Shown here: positions 11,519 to 21,782 of the stretch, one piece after another
Layout: each line of letters starts with the position of its first letter
Numbering within the stretch: position 1 is the first letter of the stretch
Origin: Zea mays
Taxonomy: Eukaryota; Streptophyta; Magnoliopsida; Poales; Poaceae
DNA length: 64,000 bases
Reading direction: 5' to 3'
Assembly: GCF_902167145.1 (NCBI RefSeq)
Contig: NC_050098.1
Coordinates: 133,002,207 to 133,066,206, forward strand
The notes under the pieces: model-generated
What the model saw: only the letters and a program-made list of their open reading frames with translations
Databases searched by the model: none
Told to the model about the DNA's origin: nothing
Made by a program: the position numbers and the translations under genes

Positions 11519-13502
11519 AGTGTCGCAACTTTCGCCGCGTCAGAATTACTGCGTATAGTAGCTTCTGAATTTGCGGGTAGCGGATCTTGGTCTCGGATAG
11601 CACTTCACTAATGAAGTAGACTGGCCTCTGGACGAGCAGTGCATGCCCTTCTTCTCGTCTCTCGACTACGATCGTGGCGCTGACCACCTGAGTGGTTGCG
11701 GCTACGTAGATCAAGAGGGCTTCTCCCGCAGCGGGGGGCACCAAGATGGGCGCGTTTGTAAGGAGCGCCTTTCAGTTTCCGAGGGCTTCCTCGGCCTCGG
11801 GGGTCCAAGTGAAGCGCTCGGCCTTCCTTAAGAGGCGGTACAAGGGCAGGCCTTTTTCGCCGAGGAGTGAGATGAAGCGGCTCAGAGCCGCAAGGCATCC
11901 CATGACCCTCTGTACTCCTTTCAAATCTTTGATAGGACCCATGTTGGTGATAGCCGCGATTTTCTCTGGGTTGGCCTCGATGCCCCGCTCGGTGACGATG
12001 AACCCTAGGAGCATGCCTCGGGGGACTCTGAAGACACACTTCTCGGGGTTGAGTTTCACGCCCTTCGCTCTCAAACACTTGAATGTCGTTTCAAGGTCGG
12101 AGAGGAGGGCGGAGGCTTTCCTCGTCTTGACAACGATGTCATCGACGTAAGCCTCGATCGTTCGGCCGATGTGCTCTCCAAACACGTGGTTCATGCACCT
12201 TTGGTATGTTGCGCCTGCATTCCTCAAGCCAAATGGCATAGTAGTATAGCAGTACATGCCAAAAGGTGTGATGAAAGAAGTCACGAACTGGTCGGACTCT
12301 TTCATCTTGATTTGGTGATACCCTGAGTAGGCGTCGAGGAATGACAGGGTTTCGCACCCAGCAGTGGAGTCCACAATTTGATCGATGCGAGGCAGAGGGT
12401 AGGGAACCTTCGGACATGCTTTGTTTAGACCAATGTAGTCTACGCACATCCTCCACTTCCCACCTTTCTTTTTCACAAGCACAGGGTTGGCTAACCATTC
12501 GGGATGGAATACCTCTTTGATGAACCCTGCAGCTATCAGCTTGTGGATCTCCTCGCCTATGGCTCAGCGCTTTTCTTCGTCAAAACGGCGCAGAGGCTGC
12601 TTCACGGGTCGGGCACCGGCTCGGATATCCAGTGAGTGCTCGGCGACATCCCTCGGTATGCCGCGCATGTCCGAGGGACTCCACGCAAAAACTTTGGCGT
12701 TTGCGCGGAGAAAGTCGACGAGCACTGCCACCTATTTGGGGTCGAGCTCAGAGACGATCCAGACTTGCTTGCAGGCGTCGTTGCTGGGGTCGAGGGGGAC
12801 GGACTTAACCGCCTCAGCCGGTTCGAAGTTGCCGGTGTGGCGCTTCGCATCAGGCACCTCCTTGGAGAGGCATTCCAGGTCGGCGATGAGGGCCTCGGAC
12901 TCGGCGAGGGCCTCAGCGTACTCCACACACTCCACGTCGCTTTCGTACGCGTGTCGGTACGTGGATCTGACAGTGATGACCCCGTTGGGGTCTGGCATCT
13001 TGAGCTTGAGGTAGGTGTAGTTGGGGATGGCCATGAACTTGGCGTAGCACGGTCTCCCCAGCACCGCGTGGTAGGTCCCTCGGAACTCGACCACCTTGAA
13101 CGTGAGGGTTTCTCTGCGGAAGTTGGAGGGAGTTCTGAAGCAGACGGGCAGATCGAGTTGTCCAAGGGGCAGGACGCGCTTCCCGAGGATGATCCCATGA
13201 AAGGGCGCTGCACTGGCCCGGATCGTGGACAGGTCGATTTCCAAGAGCTCGAGGGTCTCGGCGTAGATGATGTTGAGGCTGCTGCCCCCGTCTATGAGGA
13301 CCTTGGTGAGCCTGGCGTGGCCGATGACGGGATCGACAATGAGCGGGTACTTTCCCGGACTCGGCACGCAGTCGGGGTGATCGCCTTGGTCGAAGGTGAT
13401 GGGCTTGTCAGACCAGTCTAGGTAGACTGGTGCCGCCACCTTTACCGAGCAGACCTCCCGGCGCTCCTGCTTGTGGTGCCAAGCCGAGGCGTTCGCCACT
13501 TG
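11519..13502 (-). pseudogene. pol: Element A protease, reverse transcriptase and partial RNase H
   Basis: On the minus strand: aspartic protease with VLIDGGSSLNII at about 13309-13276 and the flap region to about 12735; then RT (about 12700-11780) with KWRMCVDY, FLDAYSGYHQIKM, MPFGLRNAGATYQR and the catalytic AYVDDIVV at about 12156-12133; then RNase H N-terminal part to 11519. Protease and RT share one frame, interrupted by TAG near 12733 and TGA near 12560; a frameshift near 11760 moves into the RNase H frame (VYFISEVLSETKIRYP). Most of RNase H and all integrase are missing because the gene is fused to the 3' LTR stub. On the 5' side it is cut by the hAT insertion. The long plus-strand ORF at 12636-13421 is a shadow of this gene. 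Confidence 0.9.
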
Positions 13503-13510
13503 CCCACCGT

Positions 13511-13779
13511 CAGGGGCGGATCTAGGAGGGGGCTGCCGGGGCTGCAGCCCCTGTCGCCCCATAACACCTATTAATACATACTTTTATCTATCTTAAAATA
13601 GTAGTAATCGTTTTAGGGAATTAGTAGGTTTATATAATTTTTTATTAATGCATGTGTTTTATATATGTGTCTAGATTTATCATCATCTATTTGAATATAA
13701 ACATAAAAATCAAGAGCTAAAAGGACAACTATTTTGGAACGTAAGAGTATATTATAACATAAATACAGACTATAAAGGT
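13511..13779. repeat. Left arm of hAT element
   Basis: TIR followed by a G/C-rich GGGGCTGCAGCCCC palindrome (about 13539-13552) then AT-rich filler with no ORF. It ends in AAGGT, the TSD of element F. Confidence 0.8.
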
Positions 13780-14437
13780 TGTTGGGGACTTGTTCTCAAA
13801 AGCTATGAATTAAGAACAAGGCAACATAAAATGTTAAATGTTAACATCCTTCGTCCTTTGAAGCATTATTTCCCTAAGGATATAATGATTTTCGGACGAA
13901 GGTTATGAAGGACATACCTTTATCAGCATAAAATATAATAATGAAGAAGGAACCATATGAAACATAAAAAATAACATAAACAATTATGTATTATTGCAAA
14001 TTCATTTCTATTTTATTATGATGAAAAAATAGAAATGATATCAAATTACAAATATACCTTCAGCTCGTAAGAAGGTAAAAGTACAAGCGTGACGCAAGAG
14101 CAAATGCCAAATCAGCGTGAACAGTACGGGAGTACTGTTCATCTATTTATAGGCACGGGACGCAGCCCGTGTAAAATTACATTAATGCCCTTTACATTTA
14201 TCAATAACTCTATCATAATTCTTCGAGGTCTAATTTGGCTTTTCATCTTTAAGTCGGTTCCCCTTTCCTGCTGCCATGCCGAAGCTTTTCTACGCATAGC
14301 TTCGTGATTGTTTTAACCTTCGTCATGATCGCCTTCGCATCTTACTCAAGCTTCGTCTTACCTGTTCACATATTTCACTTGGAAAACATTGTCAAATTAT
14401 GTTTTTGAGGACCTTCGAAAGCCGAAGGCCCCCAACA
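13780..14437 (-). repeat. Element F 3' LTR
   Basis: 658 bp, plus-strand start TGTTGGGGAC and end CCCCCAACA. About 8 substitutions separate it from the 5' LTR (about 1.2%, counted by eye), implying a recent insertion. The many TTCG/CGAAG motifs are typical of this family. Confidence 0.95.
14144..14151 (-). promoter_or_regulatory. TATA box of element F 3' LTR
   Basis: Minus-strand TATAAATA. Immediately upstream in the minus sense the LTR has a short inverted repeat, CAGTAC...GTACTG (14122-14138). Confidence 0.7.
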
Positions 14438-14592
14438 GTAGCCCCTCGCAATATTAATTTGCTGTAATGATAAATTCATATTGCGATATGGACGAAGGCC
14501 TTAAGCCGAAGGTCCGAAAAAACACCTTCTCTTTGCTAGAATAGCAACAGTCTTTGACAAGCGGGACCCTCCAGTTTGCAACGCACTAGATG

Positions 14593-14600
14593 TATAAATA
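14593..14600 (+). promoter_or_regulatory. TATA box of antisense gene in element F
   Basis: TATAAATA lies 155 nt outside the LTR and about 145 nt before the preferred ATG at 14745. The other in-frame ATG at 14634 is only about 34 nt past the TATA, too close to the expected start of transcription, which favours 14745. Confidence 0.6.
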
Positions 14601-14744
14601 AGAGCTCATCACGAGTTTATTTGGCACGCTCTCTTGCCAACTGCTTTTACTCACCCAACTTTTAGCCTGCGCGCAACAACACTTGCTTGGCTTTTTAAAT
14701 TTTTAAGCTTCGGTTTCGAGAGCACTTTCTCAGCGTTTGCAAGG

Positions 14745-17700
14745 ATGTCTGAAGATAAAAAAGCTGTTGGTGATTCGAAGCTAAGTCTTTCTGAGGAGAT
14801 GCATCTGGGCTTTCTTCAATCAATGTCGAAGACTAATACAGAGAAGATTACTAAAGAAATTTTGGAGGGTTTATCTGAAGATACTGGTGACAGTGACAGT
14901 TATGATGTGGATAGTGGTGGTGAAGACTCCGAAGATCGACCTTGGCGACCAAGCCATGCGGTTTTTGGTAAATCAAGTATTAAAGAAAATCATCTTGTCA
15001 ATATGAGGGCAAATATTTCCGGGACTTGTCCGTTGTGAGGGCTGATGAAGGAGAGAAGACTTGTCCAACTCCTGAGGAAAATGAAGTCGTGGTATTCCGA
15101 AGCTTCTTGAAAGCTGGACTACGATTTCCCTTAAGCAGTTTTGTTGTAGAAATACTGAAGATATTTGAAATCTACCTTCACCAACTTACCCTCGAAGCAA
15201 TCATAAGGATGAATATCTTTATGTGGGCCGTGAGAAGCCAAGGTTTGGAACCTAATGCGAAAAGTTTCTGCAACATACATGAATTATTGTATGAGACAAA
15301 ACCCTGGGGTAAGGAACAGTATCACAACAATTTTGGCTGCTACAGCTTCGGCTCCCGGTCTGGGTCAAGCTGCCCCGTGCCGACCTTTTGAAAGAGGTGG
15401 CCCGGCGACTGGATGACAGAATGGTTTTACGTGAAGAATGACTTGAAATCACGGGAAGATATAAAAGGATCATTATGCGCCCCATCTGGCAACGCTTCGG
15501 CCTGTGGAGGCCGAAGGTGGAAATGAATGAAGCAGCCAAAGAATGCCAGAGAGCCTTCGGTGTTGTTTGTTCTTTTATTGGGACAAGGGATTTGGTCCAA
15601 GAACACATTGCCTTTAGAGTATGGCCACTTGTGGAAAAATGGGAAATGCCGAAGGAGACCATTAAAGAAACTGACGAAGGTGGACTAGTCAGGCTGAAAT
15701 ACACATTTAAATACAGAGATAAATTTGTTGAGCCAGATGATGACTGGTTGAAAAGTATTGAGGCCATCAGTGATGAATTACTTGGTGTATACTCAAAGGC
15801 CGAAGATACTACATTATCGGCGGCCTTCGGAGGCCGAAAAAGGAAAAGGCTCAACCGAGTATTTGATGCAATTGGGTTTGTCTACCCCGACTACCATTAT
15901 CCAGCACGGGGTGAAAAAAGAAAGAATACATCTTCTGTGAAGGAAACTGCTTCAGCCGCTCCTAGCGAGCCGGCGCCGAAGAGGAGAAGGGTAAAAGTTC
16001 TCACACACCGGCCACGTTATATTGAACCGGCCACAGTGCTTGCATTTGTCGGTGGGACTCCTTCGGCCACTGAAGCTAAAGAGACAGCTCCCCTGCCAAA
16101 TATTGAAGTGCTGGCCGAAGTGCCAGTGACTGAAAAAATAGAAGAAACGAGGGCTGAAGAAGTAAAGACATCAGAAGTCTTGAGTCCTTCGGCAAAAACT
16201 GAGGCAACAAAAAGCCATAAGGGTCCACCAGTGACCCCTAAAAGAAAAAGGATGGTTAATGTGCTAGATGTTTTAGAGACAATTAAATCTTCAAGCACAA
16301 CTCCAAAGAAAATTGCTAAAACTTCCGAAGTGCACACTGAAACCTTTGACGCCGAAGCTTCAAAGCCACAGACTGAAACTGAAGCCGGGCCTTCAGAGCC
16401 CGCCAAGGTGAAATCCTTGGAAGCCGAAAAAACAGAAATAGCAGAACAAATTTTGAGTGAAGAAACTGGCACTGCTGCCCCCGAAGCATCTTCCAAAATA
16501 CGTGATTATATTGTACGACATGCTTCGGGGAAGAGATTATCTGAAGAAGAGATTTTTGAAGCTAATCACTATGCCCGAGAACTGAAGTATCCGAAGGGGG
16601 CCTTAGTGTTCAATAGCACAGACGAAGATGACTTCCTATACTGTCTCCCAGACAACAAAGAATTATCTGTCTGCCGGGACATGGCTAGAAGTATGGGGTT
16701 TCCGAAGCTTGAAGCTGGACTCTGCGCTATGACGAAGAACGATCTTGCGGATAGCCTTGCATATAATAGTCTGAAGGTATGAGAATTGTATATTTGGTAA
16801 TTTATAATTTTTGAATCATTCTTGTATTCTTATACTAATTCTTTTTTCATATAGGGTTTAATACTGAGCAACGCTTTGAGAGCGCAAAAGAATGCCGAAG
16901 ACGAGAGCTATAATATTGCTTTCAACAACCTACGAACAGAGGTTATTAAGCTGAGGAACGAAGCTTTGGAAAAAGATAAGATTCTGCTTACACTGGTGGA
17001 TAAAATAAAGGAAGACGAAGCTACCTCTAAGGCTCAAGCTGAAGCCCAAAAACGCGAAATTCAGGATCTTCGGAAACAGCTGGCCAGAGCTAAAGAAGAA
17101 CGCATACTTGAAGAAACAAAACGAGAACTTAGTGATCGATGGGCTAATCATTTGGAAATAAATGTTGAAGAGCTTCGTGCATCCAAGAAAAGATGCTATG
17201 ATAAATTCATAGAGTGTGTTAAGAAGATAAAATCCAGCTTCGCCAGCGTTGGCACATTCTCTAGCGAAGAAAATTTCACAAGGGGGAATCCAGAAGGCCC
17301 GATTGAATGGATCAGTCACGAAGCCAAGGCCTTCGAGGAAATTTTGAATAGCCGCGGAGACATATGTGCTTTTTCAGGCGCCAAGGGGATTGCTACTGTT
17401 TTGGAAAGAAAAGGCTGTGAGCATGTGAAATCTTTAGCACAATCCGAAACTGCCTTGTCTTTCGAAGATATAAAAGACCCCTCGGCCGAAGCAAGTCTTG
17501 TCGGTGGGAAATTTTTCACCAACATCTGGGACAATGCTGGCCGGGAAATGGCCAAAGAAATTATTCAAAAAAACAAAAAAGGAATCCATGATGCCAGAAA
17601 AATAGCAGAAGCTGCTGAGAAAAGCGCAGAGCCCGAAGGGCAAATAGGTATTAACTAGTGGTTTTTATTCTGTTGTAATTTTTGATTTCAAACTTTGTTC

Positions 17701-17877
17701 GCGGTTTGTAACAGTAATATAGCCGTATCTTCTCCTCCCTCAGAACCTGCTGAGGCATCTCCGGGCCCCCACCCGAAGGGGGATGACGAAATTAGAAAAA
17801 TGGCCGAAGCCATCATGGACAAAGTTGTCGATCAGCTACTGAACGAAGCTGCAGAAGTAGTTCTTAGGGAAGATTAA
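14745..17877 (+). pseudogene. Antisense ORF gene of Tat-lineage retrotransposon (three exons, decayed)
   Basis: The gene runs opposite to the element's gag, as in other Tat-lineage elements with antisense ORFs. The central region (about 15080-15780; GLRFPLSSFVVEIL, HQLTLEAII, MWAVRSQGLEPNAKSF) resembles the plant 'putative gypsy type transposon' domain, of unknown function. Exon 1 runs to 16776 and ends with an acidic, Glu/Ala/Pro-rich tail containing basic clusters (APKRRRVKV) that look like nuclear signals. Intron 1 16777-16854 and intron 2 17648-17722 are GT...AG and keep frame. Exon 2 (16855-17647) encodes a coiled coil; exon 3 ends with stop at 17877. Lesions in exon 1: a lost base near 15009, TGA at 15389-15391 and a lost base near 15468. 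Exons 2 and 3 are open. Role unknown. Confidence 0.75.
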
Positions 17878-18963
17878 ATGCTATTGTAAAAACATTTGGA
17901 ATGTAACATGTGTAATACTTTGTAACTTTGAATGTAATATATAATCTATTTATGGTTCAATTCTTTACGATGCATGAAATTTTGCATACGTACCATTTTT
18001 TGAGCCTTCGGCGAAAAAACACCTTCCCTTCTTTTCATGCTTCGTGAAGAAAATCTTTTATATATCACAACAATTTCCATACTTCTCTGATGAAGAATAT
18101 CCAAGCTTTGTGAAAACATTCTCCGAAGCTATAAAAAAGCTTTATGTTGTCTCTCTAATGAAGCTACACTTCTTCACAATTTATCTTGTGCCTTAGCACG
18201 ATTTTCTCTTTTTCAAAGCATTCTCTGAAGATCAATACTGTATCCCCTTCTTGTTCCACATGCAATATGATGTATGATGCTTATGTTATGCAAAATGATG
18301 TGATGATGTTATGTTATGCAAAATGATATTTGTGCCGAAGATACACACATCCCTGCAGTAGAGCACACAATCTTTTTATATCAGCGCTGACTTTTCGCTG
18401 TAAGCCTCCCTTAGGAGCTTCTTCGCCTTTTACTTTCAGCGGAATCAACGTTTATTTTTCGCTGTAAGCCTCCCTTAGGAGCTTCTTCGCCTTTTACTTT
18501 CAGCGGAATCAGCGTTTATTTTTCACTGTAAGCCTCCCTTAGGAGCTTCTTCGCCTTTTACTTTCAGCGGAATCAGCGTTTATTTTTCGCTGTAAGCCTC
18601 CCTTAGGAGCTTCTTCGCCTTTTACTTTCAGCGGAATCAGCGCTTATTTTTCGCTGTAGGCTCAGAAAACTTACACTGCGCTCCCTTAGGAATGACTTTT
18701 TACTGCTTCGAATAAATTGCACTGTGTCCCTTAGAACAAATTTTTGATAATTCAAAAGTCCTTCGTGCCACCATAAATTCTTATGCCTCGGCAACTCAAG
18801 CCTATGGAGAAGATATATTTTTATTATGGCAAGAGGCGAAACTGTTACAAGAAATTGAAAAACAATAAAAGACACTTAGACTTCCCATAATTGTTCCTTA
18901 TTAACAAGAAAGTAATACTGAATGTGAAAATGCGAAAAAACTGCTGTCGAGGTAGGATATCTG
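17878..18963. other. Non-coding interval of element F between convergent genes
   Basis: It holds the 3' ends of both gag and the antisense gene, which converge here. AT-rich sequence with CTTCG/GAAGC motifs is followed by the tandem array at 18385-18665. No ORF is credible. Confidence 0.6.
18385..18665. repeat. About 61-bp tandem repeat in element F
   Basis: Four to five nearly identical units, each with TTTTCGCTGTAAGCCTCCC, TTAGGAGCTTCTTCGCC and TTTACTTTCAGCGGAATC. Units differ by only one or two bases, so the array was homogenised recently. CGCTGTAA/TTTCAGCG ends make each unit weakly palindromic. Confidence 0.9.
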
Positions 18964-20481
18964 TCAGTAAATGTGCTTCGACTCTGGCATAGTGCTATTG
19001 ACTGTGCGAGCTTCGGACTCCTCTCTGAGGTCCCGCTGAAGGTGAGTGTGCTGACTCCCTTCTGGCTGCTGACCTCGCTGTGTTGGTGGTGGCGGTGGAG
19101 GCTGTTGCCAAGATGCTTGGGGTTGACTTGCCGAAGCAACAGAAGCTGCAAGGTGATTGCCTACATATTCTGGAATGTAAGGCGAATGGTACGAAGCAGT
19201 GTGCATGACCTGCTTCGGCTGACTCTGTTGTGCTGCAGCTTCTGCTATTTCCTTTTGCTTCTGGATGGTGACATGGCACATCCTGGTGGTATGGCCCTTG
19301 TCTTCACCATAGAATAGGCAGTAAATTCTTCTTGTCTGATCCCCAAATCTTCCCCCGAAGCCCCTGGCGCCTCTGCCCCTTGGCGCTGGCGGCCGAAAAG
19401 AGCTTTGCTGCTGCCCCGAAGCTTGCGAAGAGTATTGTGGCCTTTGCTGTTGGCTCCCTCTATCGTCACTTTGAGTAGAGTTCTGAATTGACCTGACGTG
19501 CCTCGGATGAAATCTTCCTCCGAAGCCCCTGGTCATTTCAGAGAACCTGAATGCCTCCTCCCTTCTTTGGTGGAAGTCATTGTCAGCTCGGATGTACTCG
19601 TCCATCTTCTGGAGCAGCTTCTCCAAAGTTTGTGGTGGCTTCCTGGCAAAGTATTGCGCTGAAGGTCCCGGCCGAAGTCCCTTAATCATGGCCTCAATGA
19701 CAATTTCATTGGGCACTGTTGGCGCCTGTGCCCTCAGACGCAGAAACCTTCGGACATACGCCTGAAGGTATTCTTCGTGGTCTTGGGTACACTGGAATAA
19801 AGCTTGAGCAGTAACTGGCTTCGTCTGAAACCCTTGGAAGCTGGTTATCAACATATCCTTCAGCTTCTGCCATGAGGTGATTGTCCCTGGCCGAAGAGAG
19901 GAGTACCAGGTTTGGGCGACACTCTTGACAGCCATGACAAAAGACTTTGCCATGACTGCAGTATTGCCACCATACGAAGATATGGTTGCTTCATAGCTCA
20001 TCAAGAATTGCTTCGGGTTTGTATGATCGTCGTACATGGGGAGCTGGGGTGGCTTGTAAGACTGGGGCCATGGTGTAGCCTACAATTCTGTTGATAGAGG
20101 AGAAGCATCATCAAAAGCAAAATTTCCATGATGGAAATCTTCATACCAGTCGTCCTCATTGTAGAAGCCTTCCTGATGAAGCTCTCTGCGCGGAGGCCTT
20201 CGGTTCTGGTCATCTTGAGTAAGATGACGAACTTCTTCCGAAGCTTCGTCTATTTGCCTCTGAAGGTCAGCTAGACGAGTCATCTTCTCCTTCTTTCGTT
20301 GCACCTGTTGATGGAGCATCTCCAGGTTTTGGATTTCCTGGTCCAAATCGTCCTCCGAAGGTGTTGGACTGGTGGCCTTCCTCTTCTGGCTTCGGGCCTC
20401 CCTAAGAGAAAGGACATCCTGATTGGGGTCCAGCGGCTACAGAGTAGCAGCCCCTGTCGCTGAAGCTTTTTTCGGCGGCAT
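18964..20481 (-). pseudogene. gag: Gag of zeon-type element F (two nonsense codons)
   Basis: Gag forms the virus-like particle that packages element RNA. Reading from ATG at 20481 (MPPKKASATG) gives one frame of about 505 codons, broken only by TAG near 20437 and TAG at 20082-20080. A coiled-coil N-terminal part (residues about 45-90) is followed by the retrotransposon Gag core (TWYSSLRPGTITSWQKLKD, then RRFLRLRAQAP), an Arg/Gly-rich linker and a zinc-knuckle-like CLFYGEDKGHTTRMC in which the usual first His is Tyr. The C-terminus is Gln/Pro-rich. With no pol in the element, particles would need enzymes from a relative. Long downstream ORF: 357 codons from the Met at 20037. Confidence 0.85.
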
Positions 20482-20540
20482 GACAAAGGTGATGCTTGCC
20501 GAAGGTGTTCAAAGCTCAAGAAATGGAAGTGAGTTCACCG

Positions 20541-20554
20541 GAGGTGGGTGCCAA
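20541..20554 (-). other. Primer-binding site region of element F
   Basis: Directly after the 5' LTR end on the minus strand reads TTGGCACCCACCTC. A TGG start next to the LTR end is typical of a tRNA primer site; I do not assign the tRNA. Confidence 0.6.
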
Positions 20555-21212
20555 TGTTGGGGACTTGTTCTAAAAAGCTATGAATTAAGAACAAGGCAAC
20601 ATAAAATGTTAAATGTTAACATCCTTCGTCCTTCGAAGCATTATTTCCCTAAGGATATAATGATTTTCGGACGAAGGTTATGAAGGACATACCTTCATCA
20701 GCATAAAATATAATAATGAAGAAGGAACCATATGAAACATAAAAAATAACATAAACAATTATGTATTATTGCAAATTCATTTCTATTTTATTATGATGAA
20801 AAAATAGAAATGATATCAAATTACAAATATACCTTCAGCTCGTAAGAAGGTAAAAGTACAAGCGTGACGCAAGAGCAAATACCAAATCAGCGTGAACAGT
20901 ACGGGAGTACTGTTCATCTATTTATAGGCACGGGACGCAGCCCGTGTAAAATTACATTAATGCCCTTTACATTTATCAATAACTCTATCGTAATTCTTCG
21001 AGGTCTAATTTGGCTTTTCATCTTTAAGTCGGTTCCCCTTTCCTGCTGCCATGCCGAAGCTTTTCTACGCATAACTTCGTGATTGTTTTAACCTTCGTCA
21101 TGATCGCCTTCGCATCTTACTCAAGCTTCGTCTTACCTGTTCATATATTTCACTTGGAAAACATTGTCAAATTATGTTTTTGAGGACCTTCGGAAGCCGA
21201 AGGCCCCCAACA
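20555..21212 (-). repeat. Element F 5' LTR
   Basis: 658 bp, same length as the partner at 13780. It drives gag on the minus strand. Confidence 0.95.
20919..20926 (-). promoter_or_regulatory. TATA box of element F 5' LTR
   Basis: Minus-strand TATAAATA at the position equivalent to 14144-14151; the likely promoter for the element's genomic RNA. Confidence 0.7.
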
Positions 21213-21217
21213 AAGGT

Positions 21218-21774
21218 TAACTAAGATATGCCACAACCTTCTTTCTGATCGTGTCATTCAGCACATGTATATGGCCTCCATTCGTGCCACCAGCATGCTA
21301 GATGGTAGCGCGCACATCCACGCTGGACCCGTCCATGCTTCAACAGTGTAAATCCACGCCACCACACAGAACACAGTCATGAGCCAGCGCGCACGGCCAA
21401 CGCACATCTAACAGTTAGCAGCGCGCATGTGCCCAACGCAAGAGGCATGCTGCAAGCCAGGGGACACGGGAGCAATGTTCTGCCTAATGCTTCCCTAATT
21501 CTATAGGACATGTTAGTTTTTTAGCTAATTCTCATGTAAATAGTGTAAAAAATGCTTCTAACAGCTTTCTTAATCTAATTTGGCCCCCCTAATTTTGAAT
21601 CCTGGCTTCGACCCTGCAGCAAGCAGCACCATGGCAGGCCTGCTGCAGCACGCTAGTACATCAGGCCTACAAGAACGTCGTCGTGGCACTCACACCAAAA
21701 TGGCAGTGGGTGGCTCCGCCAAACATGCTTTAACTTATAGCCCCTCCTTTGATCCAATCCTGGATCCGCCACTA
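21218..21774. repeat. Right arm of hAT element
   Basis: Starts after F's right TSD and ends at the TIR. It includes the plus-strand 125-codon ORF at 21580, which crosses the hAT/A border and is not real. Moderately GC-rich, no transposase motif. Confidence 0.75.
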
Positions 21775-21782
21775 CCCACCGT

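Larger units (their letters stand above)
13780..21212 (-). mobile_element. Element F: zeon/cinful-type gypsy retrotransposon without pol
   Basis: 7,433 bp with perfect TSD AAGGT (13775-13779; 21213-21217) and two 658-bp LTRs. The sense strand is minus: 5' LTR 21212-20555, primer-binding site, gag 20481-18964, tandem repeats, then a plus-strand (antisense) spliced gene 14745-17877, then the 3' LTR 14437-13780. No protease, RT, RNase H or integrase is visible. Size, LTR length, sense LTR start TGTTGGGGGCCTTCGG and gag-plus-antisense layout match what I remember of maize zeon-1, a non-autonomous partner of cinful-type Tat elements. Confidence 0.9.
13511..21774. mobile_element. hAT-superfamily non-autonomous DNA transposon (host of element F)
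   Basis: Perfect 8-bp TSDs CCCACCGT at 13503-13510 and 21775-21782 are diagnostic of hAT. The ends form a TIR: left CAGGGGCGGATCTAGGA (13511-13527), right (minus) TAGTGGCGGATCCAGGA (21774-21758). Without F the element is about 826 bp and has no transposase-like ORF, so it relied on a helper. It interrupted element A between gag and protease. Arms are 13511-13779 and 21218-21774. Confidence 0.9.

Noticed and set aside
12636..13421. Long plus-strand ORF of 261 codons
   Set aside because: It lies antisense to the protease-RT coding region of element A, which has clear family motifs; the ORF is a shadow of GC-rich coding sequence.
15252..16496. Minus-strand ORFs opposite the F antisense gene (15252-15854, 16017-16496)
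   Set aside because: They look like shadows of the plus-strand exon and show no retroelement motif, although the element's sense strand is minus.
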